A DNA stretch of 8,512 nucleotides from JAAFJT01 sp043772905 (lineage in GTDB: Bacteria; Bacteroidota; Bacteroidia; Chitinophagales; Saprospiraceae), in the NCBI GenBank assembly GCA_043772905.1, contig JAYVFS010000267.1:1-8512 (forward strand). Reading direction: 5' to 3'. The position numbers were made by a program, and so were the translations under genes. Positions 1-6,443 of the stretch are shown piece after piece; position 1 is the stretch's first letter, and every line of letters starts with the position of its first letter. The notes below the pieces were generated by a model. That model worked only from the letters and a program-made list of their open reading frames with translations. It was not told where the DNA came from and did not search any database.

Positions 1-548
1 GATAAGGCGACTTTATCATGTTCAAAACCGTTGTCTTCACGATATTTGATGGCGCGGTCGGTGTAAAGCGAAGCAAAACAACGGTGCACAGCATCCAAAA
101 GGGCTGCCTCGCCTTCGATATTCAAATAAGATTCATGTTGACCTGCAAAACTCGCCGTTGGTAAATCCTCGGCAGTTGCACTGCTGCGGACAGCGACGGG
201 AAAATAGTTGTCTTTGCACAACGTCTTATAATTTTCAATAATGGCTTTTGATAAATCATCAGGTATTTCCGCATTCAGGATGAGCGTTCGTGCTTGTTTG
301 CCAATGTCTTTGAGGTTGTCATAAGTCTTTCTGTCAAGCTTTTTGAGCAAATTACTGAGGGGGTCGGTCACTTGGTTTATGCTTAAAAAATAGCGAAACG
401 CCTCAGCTGTTGTTGCAAATCCATCAGGCACAGGTACGCCTTTATGTGCTAATTTGTTAAACATTTCACCTAAAGAGGCATTTTTGCCACCGACTAAAGG
501 CACGTCTTCAATGCCGATGCTACTGAATGGTCTGATCAGTTTGTTCAT
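1..548 (-). CDS. ppsA: Phosphoenolpyruvate synthase (pyruvate, water dikinase), N-terminal 182 residues; 3' part outside window
   Basis: PpsA makes phosphoenolpyruvate from pyruvate, ATP and water in the cytoplasm, for gluconeogenesis. Read from the ATG at 548, the protein has the family's opening motif VGGKNASLGEM (residues 19-29), then VPDGFATTAEAF (40-51), and the ATP-grasp signature VRSSATAEDLPTASFAGQHE (120-139), followed by FASLYTDRAIKYRED (158-172). These are hallmark sequences of the PEP/pyruvate-binding nucleotide domain, and their order and spacing fit PpsA better than pyruvate phosphate dikinase. The frame stays open to base 1, so only about the first quarter of a protein of roughly 800 residues is present; the phosphohistidine and PEP-utilising domains lie beyond the window. 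One copy of the dispersed ACTGAGGGG motif lies in codons 62-66 (D-P-L-S-N), in a variable stretch. Gene identity is near certain. Confidence 0.94.
   Translation of the reverse strand, partial: MNKLIRPFSSIGIEDVPLVGGKNASLGEMFNKLAHKGVPVPDGFATTAEAFRYFLSINQVTDPLSNLLKKLDRKTYDNLKDIGKQARTLILNAEIPDDLSKAIIENYKTLCKDNYFPVAVRSSATAEDLPTASFAGQHESYLNIEGEAALLDAVHRCFASLYTDRAIKYREDNGFEHDKVAL
353..365 (+). repeat. Dispersed motif copy 1 (TACTGAGGGGGTC), G5 type
   Basis: Exact core ACTGAGGGG with five G. It lies antisense within ppsA, in codons 62-66 (D-P-L-S-N). Followed by GGT, as in copy 2. Confidence 0.8.
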
Positions 549-802
549 TTCTTTTTGATGTATTAGTTATTTAAAATATCACCAAATTTCAGAAAAGAAA
601 GGGACAAAAACGCTGACACCCGTTAAGTTAAGCAGTGACTTTTATCAATTGACATACAGCCTATCTCATTTAGGGTTAAGGCTTTTCCATTTTTCGATTA
701 CAAACAATAAAGTTTAAAATATCTCAACAATGAACACTTTCTGATGCGGATGCCATACTTTTGGCAAAATTTAGAACAACTTAGTAATTGGAAAATAATA
801 AC
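549..802. other. Divergent intergenic region between ppsA and the small HTH gene
   Basis: This AT-rich stretch must hold the promoters of two divergent genes. On the ppsA strand the best candidate is a loose -7 element (TATTGTTTG, 701-709, one base too long for TAnnTTTG) with a TTG 18 bases upstream at 728-730. On the plus strand TTTTGG near 759-764 followed by TAATTGG 20 bases later is an equally weak candidate, and it would leave almost no leader before the ATG at 803. No RNA gene, operator palindrome or motif copy was found. Confidence 0.3.
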
Positions 803-952
803 ATGAAAAATAAAATCTGGACAGAATTAGAAGAAATCGAACTCGACCACTTTTACAGACAACAACTCACGTTTAACGAGTTAGCCAAAAAATTCTCTTG
901 TAGTGTTGCTGAGATTAAGCGGAAGTTGAAGGAGACGGAGGATTTGGAGTAA
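803..952 (+). CDS. Small helix-turn-helix-like protein, 49 aa
   Basis: A short frame opens with ATG at 803 and ends with TAA at 950-952. The product is charged and helical. Residues about 23-42 (TFNELAKKFSCSVAEIKRKL) have the pattern of a helix-turn-helix: a helix with an Ala at its centre, a Cys-Ser turn, then a recognition-like helix rich in Lys and Arg. It lacks other domains, so if it binds DNA it would be as a minimal HTH protein or as a partner subunit. It is transcribed away from ppsA. No Shine-Dalgarno sequence is visible, which is usual for Bacteroidota. An opposing minus-strand frame overlaps it (to base 853), but the plus-strand translation is much more protein-like here. I do not recognise a named family; the HTH reading is inference from sequence pattern. 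Confidence 0.5.
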   Translation: MKNKIWTELEEIELDHFYRQQLTFNELAKKFSCSVAEIKRKLKETEDLE

Positions 953-1170
953 AAAGCAATGGGCAAAGATATGTACCCAGCATAAAAGCCCTGTTGCTCC
1001 ACAAAATCATCACCCCCATACTGCCCACGCTCTTCGGGGGTGAGTTCCGCGACTTCGTACTGCATAACGTCGTGGATGCTTTTGTACAAAGTGGTGTAAT
1101 TATCTTTATGAATATAAGTTTTGGTAATATCCAAATTAGTCAATTCGAAAAATCCGTGCAATTCGTAGCT
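950..1170 (-). pseudogene. Coding-like segment of unknown identity, probable gene remnant or unrecognised small ORF
   Basis: Directly after the TAG stop of the CE8-PL10 gene (1171-1173), and in the same frame, the minus strand stays open to base 853. From about 1170 to 953 its translation looks like real protein, for example TKTYIHKDNYTTLYKSIHD, then a stretch around AELTPEERGQYGGDDFVEQQ and GFYAGYISLP. There is no convincing start: TTG codons at 1161 and 1149, and the first ATG only at 1065. Beyond about 952 the frame runs antisense to the small HTH gene and loses its protein-like character. I do not recognise the family. It could be a fragment of a lost gene, a short gene with a rare start, or a former C-terminal extension cut off by the TAG. 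The plus strand here shows nothing better. Confidence 0.3.
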
Positions 1171-3255
1171 CTATTGCCACTTAGCCAACCATTTTGGGTA
1201 TGTTTTATTCACCAAATTGGCTGGCCAAACACCATAAAAACCATAGCCTGTCCGTCGTTCGTTTTCAATCTCTGCCAAAGTTGCTTTTTTGATGCCATCC
1301 CGGCCACAGAAATACGGCTTATGCGTATCGAGGTCATAAAAACGCGCCCAAACAGGTGCCGCATTAGGGTTAGGTCGAACAACCACATCTTTCCCTTTCG
1401 GTTGCGAAGTATCTACAATATGATCAACGACAATGCCTGTGATTTTTATAGAATCCAAAAACGCCACAGCACTCGTTATTGCTTTTTTTACTGAGGGGGT
1501 CGGTTTGTCAAGACTCATCAAAAATTCAACGATTGCAACACTCTCATTGCCACTGAAAGACGGCAGTTCGTAAGCCCGAGCTTTGGCAGGTTTTAAGGTT
1601 CTAAAATCGTGTTGCGCACACCAAATCGTTAACCGACCACGACTGACAATTTGCGTTTTTAAGATAATGTCCACGCCCAAATCAACAGCACGTTTGGCAT
1701 CTTTTCGATACTTTTCACCCACAATTTCAAAAGGAGCTTTACTTTCAGAAATCCATTTCAAGGTTTGAAGCACCTTGACCAGCGCATCGTCGTTGTAAGT
1801 AATATGCTTCCTATAACCCGATGTATCGGGATAAAACTGCGGAAAACCACCGTTTTTGTACTGCATTTTCAACAAATAAGCAATACCTCGCTCGGCAGCG
1901 TCCTTGTATTTTTCAATTTTCGTTTCATTATAAACTTTCGCCAGATGACGGATTTCTCTGGTTGTTGCATTGTTGTCAATCGTCGCATCGTTGCGCCCAA
2001 TATCATCTTTTACGCTTGCCGTGAAAACAGCTGCCCATTCTTTGTCATAAGGAGGCGGTTGGGTTTTACCATCAATTGTCTTTGCCCAACCACCGCTATT
2101 GCGCTGCGCAATGAGCATATTGTCAGCAATCATTATATCCTCCACCTTTTGCGGCTTTTCCGCAACTGTTCTTTTTGCAACTTCTGTGATTTTAGCATTT
2201 GCCATTGTCGGTATTGGATATTCAGGTCTGATATATTTGGTGGGCATATTCCAATATGGTTGCAGCGTCCAATCCTTATCAATTTTTTCGGCTATGCTTT
2301 TATCCAAATTGTCTTTATGCCAAGCAAAATCGCCGCCTTCCCGATGACAATTATAGTAATTCACCCGCTTTCCCCAACGCAAAGTGGTGTCTTTTCGGAC
2401 TTGATAAATGTCGTCATCTGCCATTTCTTTTGAAAATTGGCAATTGATGAGGTAAAACTGTGCATCACGATGAAAACGCCCGAGTTTATAACCCGCATCG
2501 CCCACAAATTTGCAATCTTTTAAAACCGTTTTTGCCGATTCCGTACCTGTGCCATCATGCCAAATCGCTGCATTCAGATTGTGGCAAATGAAATAACAGT
2601 TTTCAGCATACGCCCAACCACGTGGGCAATAGAAATCAACCGCCCCTTCCATCGTACAGTTTTGAAACCAAAAAGTACCATTGTCAACGTCCCAAGGACT
2701 GACCGTATCGCCACCCCAAGAGTGAAAATTGCAGTTTTTGACCGTCATACGTTGACAAGCAGGCATACAACGCATGGCAAATTGATGTCCATCACGACGT
2801 GTTATTTTGGCAACGCCTTGACACATAAATGTTGAATCGCCTTGTGCTGTAAAGCCAAAATCATTGACAATCATCAAATTTTCAAGCGTAATATCATTGG
2901 CACGCACATTCATCGTCGCTGCGCCCCAATCATCGGCAGGATGTTCGCAACGGAATATTTCGCGCGACAGCGCATAAATAATTTTGACCCCCTCAGTATC
3001 CGTCCATTGTCCACCCAATTTTGGCGCAACAGCTCCCCTCAGTATCAAGCCACTTTTTGCGATAAAAACCTTTTCCCTATAAACCCCTTTTTTGATATAA
3101 ATAACCGTCGAATAAGCTGCCGCCGAGTCTTTAACGCTTTCGATAGCGGCTTGAATCGTTGTAAAATCACCACTGCCATCAGCCGCAACGGTAATGGTCG
3201 TTTTCTCTTTTTGGAAAGAAAAAAGACTTATAAGTAAAACAACTAAATAGTTCAT
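1171..3255 (-). CDS. Bifunctional secreted pectin methylesterase (CE8) / pectate lyase (PL10)
   Basis: This 694-residue protein has two catalytic domains. After an N-terminal hydrophobic segment (residues 1-15, likely signal peptide) comes a pectinesterase domain (about 20-330). It opens with GDFTTIQAAI, has the GVYREKV motif, and the catalytic-site segment around VDFYCPRGW (Asp207), with Gln158, Asp183 and Arg260 as the other probable active-site residues. A linker leads to a PL10 pectate lyase domain (about 375-690) with NGGFPQFYP, HITYNDDA, LTIWCAQHDF, the Arg-containing stretch ARAYELPSFSGNES, and the C-terminal GRDGIKKATLAEIENERR. CE8 removes methyl esters from homogalacturonan, and PL10 cleaves the freed polygalacturonate by beta-elimination, so the fusion couples two successive steps outside the cytoplasm. 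An in-frame TTG six bases upstream (3261) is possible, but the ATG at 3255 is preferred. It starts 51 bases after the BRO-N gene and may be co-transcribed with it. It contains three copies of the dispersed ACTGAGGGG motif. Confidence 0.93.
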   Translation of the reverse strand: MNYLVVLLISLFSFQKEKTTITVAADGSGDFTTIQAAIESVKDSAAAYSTVIYIKKGVYREKVFIAKSGLILRGAVAPKLGGQWTDTEGVKIIYALSREIFRCEHPADDWGAATMNVRANDITLENLMIVNDFGFTAQGDSTFMCQGVAKITRRDGHQFAMRCMPACQRMTVKNCNFHSWGGDTVSPWDVDNGTFWFQNCTMEGAVDFYCPRGWAYAENCYFICHNLNAAIWHDGTGTESAKTVLKDCKFVGDAGYKLGRFHRDAQFYLINCQFSKEMADDDIYQVRKDTTLRWGKRVNYYNCHREGGDFAWHKDNLDKSIAEKIDKDWTLQPYWNMPTKYIRPEYPIPTMANAKITEVAKRTVAEKPQKVEDIMIADNMLIAQRNSGGWAKTIDGKTQPPPYDKEWAAVFTASVKDDIGRNDATIDNNATTREIRHLAKVYNETKIEKYKDAAERGIAYLLKMQYKNGGFPQFYPDTSGYRKHITYNDDALVKVLQTLKWISESKAPFEIVGEKYRKDAKRAVDLGVDIILKTQIVSRGRLTIWCAQHDFRTLKPAKARAYELPSFSGNESVAIVEFLMSLDKPTPSVKKAITSAVAFLDSIKITGIVVDHIVDTSQPKGKDVVVRPNPNAAPVWARFYDLDTHKPYFCGRDGIKKATLAEIENERRTGYGFYGVWPANLVNKTYPKWLAKWQ
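1489..1501 (+). repeat. Dispersed motif copy 2 (TACTGAGGGGGTC), G5 type
   Basis: Antisense within the PL10 domain, encoding T-P-S-V in a PTPSV turn. It shares 16 bases with copy 1 (TACTGAGGGGGTCGGT). Confidence 0.8.
2986..2998 (-). repeat. Dispersed motif copy 3 (TACTGAGGGGGTC), G5 type
   Basis: Sense orientation within the CE8 domain, encoding D-T-E-G-V (residues 86-90). It is 46 bases from copy 4 in the same orientation, sharing GATACTGAGGGG. Confidence 0.8.
3035..3046 (-). repeat. Dispersed motif copy 4 (GATACTGAGGGG), ends in AGC instead of TC
   Basis: Sense orientation in the CE8 domain, encoding I-L-R-G-A (residues 71-75), a different frame from copy 3. The core is exact; the 3' TC is replaced. 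Confidence 0.7.
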
Positions 3256-3306
3256 TGTCAATAATTTATCTGTTTTTTATTCAAAATCTCTAATCACTTA
3301 TGCGTG

Positions 3307-4164
3307 TCATTCCGTTACATCATCATCACTTTTGGGTAACTCTTTTATTTGTTTTTTCTCTTTCCCAAGAGTTAAAAAATTATCAGGCGAAATAACTTTA
3401 ATATTTTCACTTTTTTCAAGATTACGCCTTGAATTGCCCGCAAAAGTGCCACCTTTTACAGCCGCTTCGTGGTTCTCATTAAAGCCTTTTGCCTCATCTC
3501 TAATAGCAATTTGCCGTGTTACTTCCTCACTTAAAGCCGTAAAAATCAATTCCAAAGGAGTCATGTGGTCACGCAGGTTTTGACGTTCCAAGCCTTTGAT
3601 TTTTGAATGTTCCGAAGGGGTCATACCAAAAGTCGCTTTCGCAATTTCTGCTGTCAAAATGCTGTATTCTTGACCATCTTTCACGCCTCGATTTTTCCAT
3701 TCTTCGGTCAAAGCCTTCCTTGTTTCGATGGTTTGAATACGCCTATTTATCCATTCATCAGAATAGCCTTTGGCACGGTAAATTTCAGCTTGCCGTTCGG
3801 TCAATATTTCTGGGTCTTCGGTTTCTTGAATTCGGTCTGCACCAACTTGCGACAACCACATTTTTAGAGGTTCAGCTTTTGGCGAAGGAACGGACATGAC
3901 GATACGTAGCACCCCCTCAGTATTGGCGCAGTCTGTCGGGTAATTCCGCCCATGTAGCCGTGGTAAATTCAATCTTTGCCAAAATGGCAAAGATTCATTT
4001 TCTTTTAAAATTACCTTTTTGACTTTATTCCAATACGATGATGGTTGAGGGCTATCCGTTAATAATTCGACTACATCAATGATTGAAAAATACCATTGGT
4101 CCTCGTGCCAAATCTTACGTATTTCTTTTCCCTCAAATGGGATTAAAGTGTTCTCTTTTTCCAT
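3307..4164 (-). CDS. BRO-N domain protein (phage antirepressor-like), 285 aa
   Basis: Residues about 5-110 match a BRO-N domain: an opening IRKIWHEDQWYFSIIDVVELL, a middle section SSYWNKVKK, and TEGVLRIVMSVPSPKAEPLK followed by MWLSQVG, the most typical part of the family. The rest is a charged helical C-terminal region (about 115-285) with RQAEIYRAKGYSDEWINRR and KGLERQNLRDHMTPLELIF, found in chromosomal BRO-N proteins distantly like DinD. BRO-N domains occur in phage antirepressors and many bacterial proteins of unclear role and are thought to bind DNA. The start at 4164 is an ATG with a good candidate promoter just upstream. It lies between the GH105 and CE8-PL10 genes on the same strand, yet nothing links it to pectin use, so it is probably an accessory insertion. 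One dispersed motif copy encodes N-T-E-G-V at residues 81-85, where TEG is normal for the family. Confidence 0.85.
   Translation of the reverse strand: MEKENTLIPFEGKEIRKIWHEDQWYFSIIDVVELLTDSPQPSSYWNKVKKVILKENESLPFWQRLNLPRLHGRNYPTDCANTEGVLRIVMSVPSPKAEPLKMWLSQVGADRIQETEDPEILTERQAEIYRAKGYSDEWINRRIQTIETRKALTEEWKNRGVKDGQEYSILTAEIAKATFGMTPSEHSKIKGLERQNLRDHMTPLELIFTALSEEVTRQIAIRDEAKGFNENHEAAVKGGTFAGNSRRNLEKSENIKVISPDNFLTLGKEKKQIKELPKSDDDVTE
3911..3922 (-). repeat. Dispersed motif copy 5 (TACTGAGGGGGT), G5 type
   Basis: Sense orientation in the BRO-N gene, encoding N-T-E-G-V, in a position where TEG is normal for the family. It ends in GTG rather than GTC. Confidence 0.65.
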
Positions 4165-4190
4165 TTTTTGTTTTAATTTATATCAAAACA

Positions 4191-4223
4191 CAAAGTAAAG
4201 AAAAATAAAAAATATCACAACAA
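4191..4223 (-). promoter_or_regulatory. Candidate Bacteroidota-type promoter of the BRO-N gene
   Basis: On the minus strand TTGTTG (4223-4218) is followed after 20 bases by TACTTTG (4197-4191), close to the TTG (-33) and TAnnTTTG (-7) elements of Bacteroidota promoters, with one spacer base missing in the -7 box. Transcription would begin near 4185, leaving a leader of about 20 bases. The surrounding DNA is very AT-rich. This suggests that the BRO-N gene is not only read from GH105. Confidence 0.4.
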
Positions 4224-4290
4224 GTTAAAAATCAATATTTTGCATTTTATTTTTTAAAATAAAAAATTTTAAATGTGCTTAATATTATTG

Positions 4291-4315
4291 CGAGGATGAT
4301 TTTGAATCACCCCCG
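4291..4315 (-). terminator. Stem-loop 15 bases after the GH105 stop codon
   Basis: The minus-strand transcript can form an 11-pair stem, CGGGGGTGATT with AATCATCCTCG, around a CAA loop; two pairs are G-U. It begins 15 bases past the GH105 stop, where a terminator or 3'-end stabiliser is expected. The following bases (CAATAATATT) are A/T-rich but hold no true U-run, so termination may be weak. The 5' arm overlaps the degenerate motif copy at 4308-4320. Confidence 0.45.
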
Positions 4316-4320
4316 CAGTA
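4308..4320 (-). repeat. Dispersed motif copy 6, degenerate (TACTGCGGGGGTG)
   Basis: Intergenic, 11 bases after the GH105 stop. It differs from the G5 form by A-to-C in the core and C-to-G at the end. The G-run forms one arm of the 4291-4315 stem-loop. Confidence 0.5.
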
Positions 4321-4330
4321 TATCCCTCTT

Positions 4331-6247
4331 TTACTTCGTTAACAACCACTTCACCATACCTTGCGTCGCTTTGAAGTTGTCAAAATCAGCGGGCAACTTG
4401 CGTCCATCGAGATATTCGTTGTAAATCCAAGGATCGCCAAGTACCAGAACACGCCCTTTGCCACATTTAGCAGTAGCAAATATGACATCGCCATTCGGTG
4501 AAGTATAAGCCGATTCCGCAGGTTTTTTGATGTCCAAAACCGACAACTCTTTCACATATATCTTTTTGGCATCGCCAAAAATCGGATCATTGCCGTTGAG
4601 CATAAACGTACCGTCGGGGTAATAGTCGTTTTTAACAAAATTGATATTTTTATCAGAGAAAGTAACGCCAAAAGTCGTTGCCAATTTGTTGAAATTTAGT
4701 ATTTCACAGTTCGTTGTATCGTTGGCAAACAACACCAAAGTACCGCCTTTTTTGACCCATTTTTTCAACACTTTAACGCTCGCATCGTCCATAAAATGCG
4801 GGTTTTCCGTTTCCTTTTTCGTATCTGGGTCAACGATGATATAAACCGATACGCCTTTAAGGTTTGCCTTCGTCGGTGCGGTTTCGATAGCCACCGTTTT
4901 TGCACCCACTCTGTTGAAAATGCCACCCAAAGAAGAATAACCAGAATTCATGCGGTCTTCCCAAGTATAGTGAAAACGCTCCATTTGACCATCAAAACCC
5001 TTGCGGTATTCGTTGTTGAAATAGTAATCCAAAGCAACGGTTTTGCCCACACCCACAGGCGCAACTTTCGTCCGTTCTATCTCCAAACACAGGTTGATAA
5101 ATGGACCAACGCCCTTCAAATCGTTTTGTCGAATCGGTTCACCAATATAATATTCGTAAGTGCCATCACGGTAAGGATTGCCGCCCAAACCACTCACAGA
5201 CACCGTTTTTTCAAGGTTTACAGAACCATCAGCATTGTTTGTTACAAAATTTTTTAAAATACCTGCATAGCCTTTTTCAGCAGCCGCCATATATTTTGTC
5301 GGCAAAACACCCAAACGCACGCCTTTTGCTAAGGCAAACGACAGCATTGCCGTACCAGATGCTTCGGCATAATTGCCCTTGTCTCCTACCCTATTCATCA
5401 CTTGCCACCAGCAGCCGTCCGCATCTTGCACCTTCACAATCGCTTCTGCTAAACGTCCTAAAATCGCTGTCAATTCGCCCCGACGTGGATGATTTTCAGG
5501 AACATAATCCAACACATCCACCAAAGCCACAGCATACCAACCCATCGCGCGATCCCAAAAATGTGGTGATTGACCCGTGCTTTTGTTCGCCCATTTTTGT
5601 TCTCTCGACTCGTCCCAACCGTGATACAATAAGCCTGTTTTGGCATCACGCCCGTTTTTTTCCATCCAAACAAACTGATTCACGATGTCATTCCAATTGT
5701 CTTCTTTGAACAATTTAGAATATTCGGCATAAAACGGTTCTGCCATATACAAACCATCGAGCCACATTTGATTCGGATAGATGTGCTTATGCCAAAAACC
5801 GCCTTCTTTTGTCCGTGGTTGCGTTTTGAGTTGACCCCTCAGTATATCCGCCGCTTTTTTGTATTTTTCCTTACCTGTTACACTATAAAGTGTCAAACAT
5901 TGACGACCAGGTGTGACGAGGTCAATATTGTGTTCCTTACTCGAATACGTGCGAATTGAGCCGTCGTTATTGACATAAAAATCAATATTTTTTTGAATAA
6001 AATTAAAATATTGCCCATTTCCTGTCCGCAACCAGAGGTTTTCACAAGCATTCAGCACCACGCCCATTTCGTAATTCCACCGCGCCTGTTTGCCTTTGCT
6101 TTCTTTGACATAATGAATCGAGTCTTTATTCTCACGCATAATCGTTGCCATCATGCGCTCAGACATGGGCAGCTCTTGCGCTAAAAGGTTAAAAGCCATA
6201 CTCAAAACAAGCACGGCAGACAGAAGTATTTTTTGTAATAATTTCAT
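4331..6247 (-). CDS. GH105/GH88-type unsaturated rhamnogalacturonyl hydrolase with C-terminal extra domain, secreted
   Basis: The enzyme removes the 4,5-unsaturated uronic acid that pectin lyases leave at the non-reducing end of oligosaccharides. The ATG at 6247 (638 residues) is chosen because it starts directly with a clear signal peptide (MKLLQK, hydrophobic core, then NLLAQ at 20-24); a longer frame from a TTG at 6274 would bury it. The (alpha/alpha)6 catalytic domain spans about 30-395 with RWNYEMGVVL, RTKEGGFWHK and IYPNQMWLDGLYM (Asp164 is the likely general acid by analogy with YteR), HGWDES (209-214), FWDRAMGWY (230-238) and ASGTAMLSFALAKGVRLG. Residues about 400-638 form a second alpha/beta domain (YSSLGGIFNRVGAK, VSVYIIVDPDT, LKKWVKKGGTLVLFAND, GKGRVLVLGDPWI) resembling DUF4350 or ThuA-like glutamine-amidotransferase folds; its role is unknown. 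The leader holds a candidate operator. One dispersed motif copy encodes I-L-R-G at 135-138. Confidence 0.93.
   Translation of the reverse strand: MKLLQKILLSAVLVLSMAFNLLAQELPMSERMMATIMRENKDSIHYVKESKGKQARWNYEMGVVLNACENLWLRTGNGQYFNFIQKNIDFYVNNDGSIRTYSSKEHNIDLVTPGRQCLTLYSVTGKEKYKKAADILRGQLKTQPRTKEGGFWHKHIYPNQMWLDGLYMAEPFYAEYSKLFKEDNWNDIVNQFVWMEKNGRDAKTGLLYHGWDESREQKWANKSTGQSPHFWDRAMGWYAVALVDVLDYVPENHPRRGELTAILGRLAEAIVKVQDADGCWWQVMNRVGDKGNYAEASGTAMLSFALAKGVRLGVLPTKYMAAAEKGYAGILKNFVTNNADGSVNLEKTVSVSGLGGNPYRDGTYEYYIGEPIRQNDLKGVGPFINLCLEIERTKVAPVGVGKTVALDYYFNNEYRKGFDGQMERFHYTWEDRMNSGYSSLGGIFNRVGAKTVAIETAPTKANLKGVSVYIIVDPDTKKETENPHFMDDASVKVLKKWVKKGGTLVLFANDTTNCEILNFNKLATTFGVTFSDKNINFVKNDYYPDGTFMLNGNDPIFGDAKKIYVKELSVLDIKKPAESAYTSPNGDVIFATAKCGKGRVLVLGDPWIYNEYLDGRKLPADFDNFKATQGMVKWLLTK
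5833..5845 (-). repeat. Dispersed motif copy 7 (ATACTGAGGGGTC), G4 type
   Basis: Sense orientation in GH105, encoding I-L-R-G-Q (residues 135-139) just before the conserved RTKEGGFWHK segment. It is identical over 13 bases to copies 8 and 9. Confidence 0.8.
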
Positions 6248-6298
6248 TTTTAAAATTTTATTTTGTTTCGACAATTTTAAGCATTATAAAAATGCGAA

Positions 6299-6306
6299 CA
6301 AAGCTA
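6299..6306 (-). promoter_or_regulatory. Candidate -7 element of the GH105 promoter
   Basis: TAGCTTTG on the minus strand matches TAnnTTTG exactly. It is 52 bases upstream of the GH105 ATG. A clear TTG at the -33 position is missing (the sequence there is about CTTTAAAA), which would fit a promoter that depends on an activator. Confidence 0.3.
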
Positions 6307-6338
6307 ATAAGTAGAAGGCGCGTTTTTTTAAAGAATAG

Positions 6339-6352
6339 CGAAAACGTTTCCG
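6339..6352. promoter_or_regulatory. Candidate LacI-family-type operator upstream of GH105
   Basis: CGAAAACGTTTCCG is a near-perfect 14-base palindrome (one mismatched pair) centred on CG within AAACGTTT. LacI/GalR-family regulators of sugar genes typically bind palindromes with a central CG of this kind. It is about 92-105 bases upstream of the GH105 ATG and just upstream of the expected -33 region, a place more typical of an activator. No cognate regulator is in the window; the assignment is inference from symmetry and position. Confidence 0.35.
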
Positions 6353-6381
6353 AAAGTTTATTTTCCTGTAAAATCATTTTT

Positions 6382-6394
6382 ATACTGAGGGGTC
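6382..6394 (+). repeat. Dispersed motif copy 8 (ATACTGAGGGGTC), G4 type
   Basis: Intergenic, between GH105 and Uma2, 49 bases upstream of the Uma2 ATG. A copy that is not protein-coding shows that codon choice does not explain the motif. Confidence 0.85.
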
Positions 6395-6416
6395 GTCTTT
6401 TTTTGAAAAAAAGGCT

Positions 6417-6424
6417 TATTTTTG
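6417..6424 (+). promoter_or_regulatory. Candidate -7 element of the Uma2 gene
   Basis: TATTTTTG fits TAnnTTTG and is 19 bases upstream of the Uma2 ATG. No TTG stands at the usual 19-21 base spacing; the -33 area instead abuts a copy of the dispersed motif (6383-6394). The surrounding T-richness makes a chance match quite possible. Confidence 0.22.
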
Positions 6425-6443
6425 TCAAAAATCTCATACTAAT

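Noticed and set aside
994..2433. Long plus-strand open frames at 994-1494 and 1765-2433
   Set aside because: They are antisense to the CE8-PL10 gene, their translations are rich in Cys, Phe, Ile and His without domain pattern, and the minus-strand protein has unmistakable conserved motifs.
5101..5709. Plus-strand open frame of 202 codons
   Set aside because: It is the complement of the GH105 catalytic domain; its translation is low in complexity (Pro, His, Ser, Leu rich) and not protein-like.
6248..6274. A TTG start for GH105 at 6274
   Set aside because: The ATG at 6247 begins directly with a typical signal peptide, whereas the longer form would add nine polar residues in front of it.
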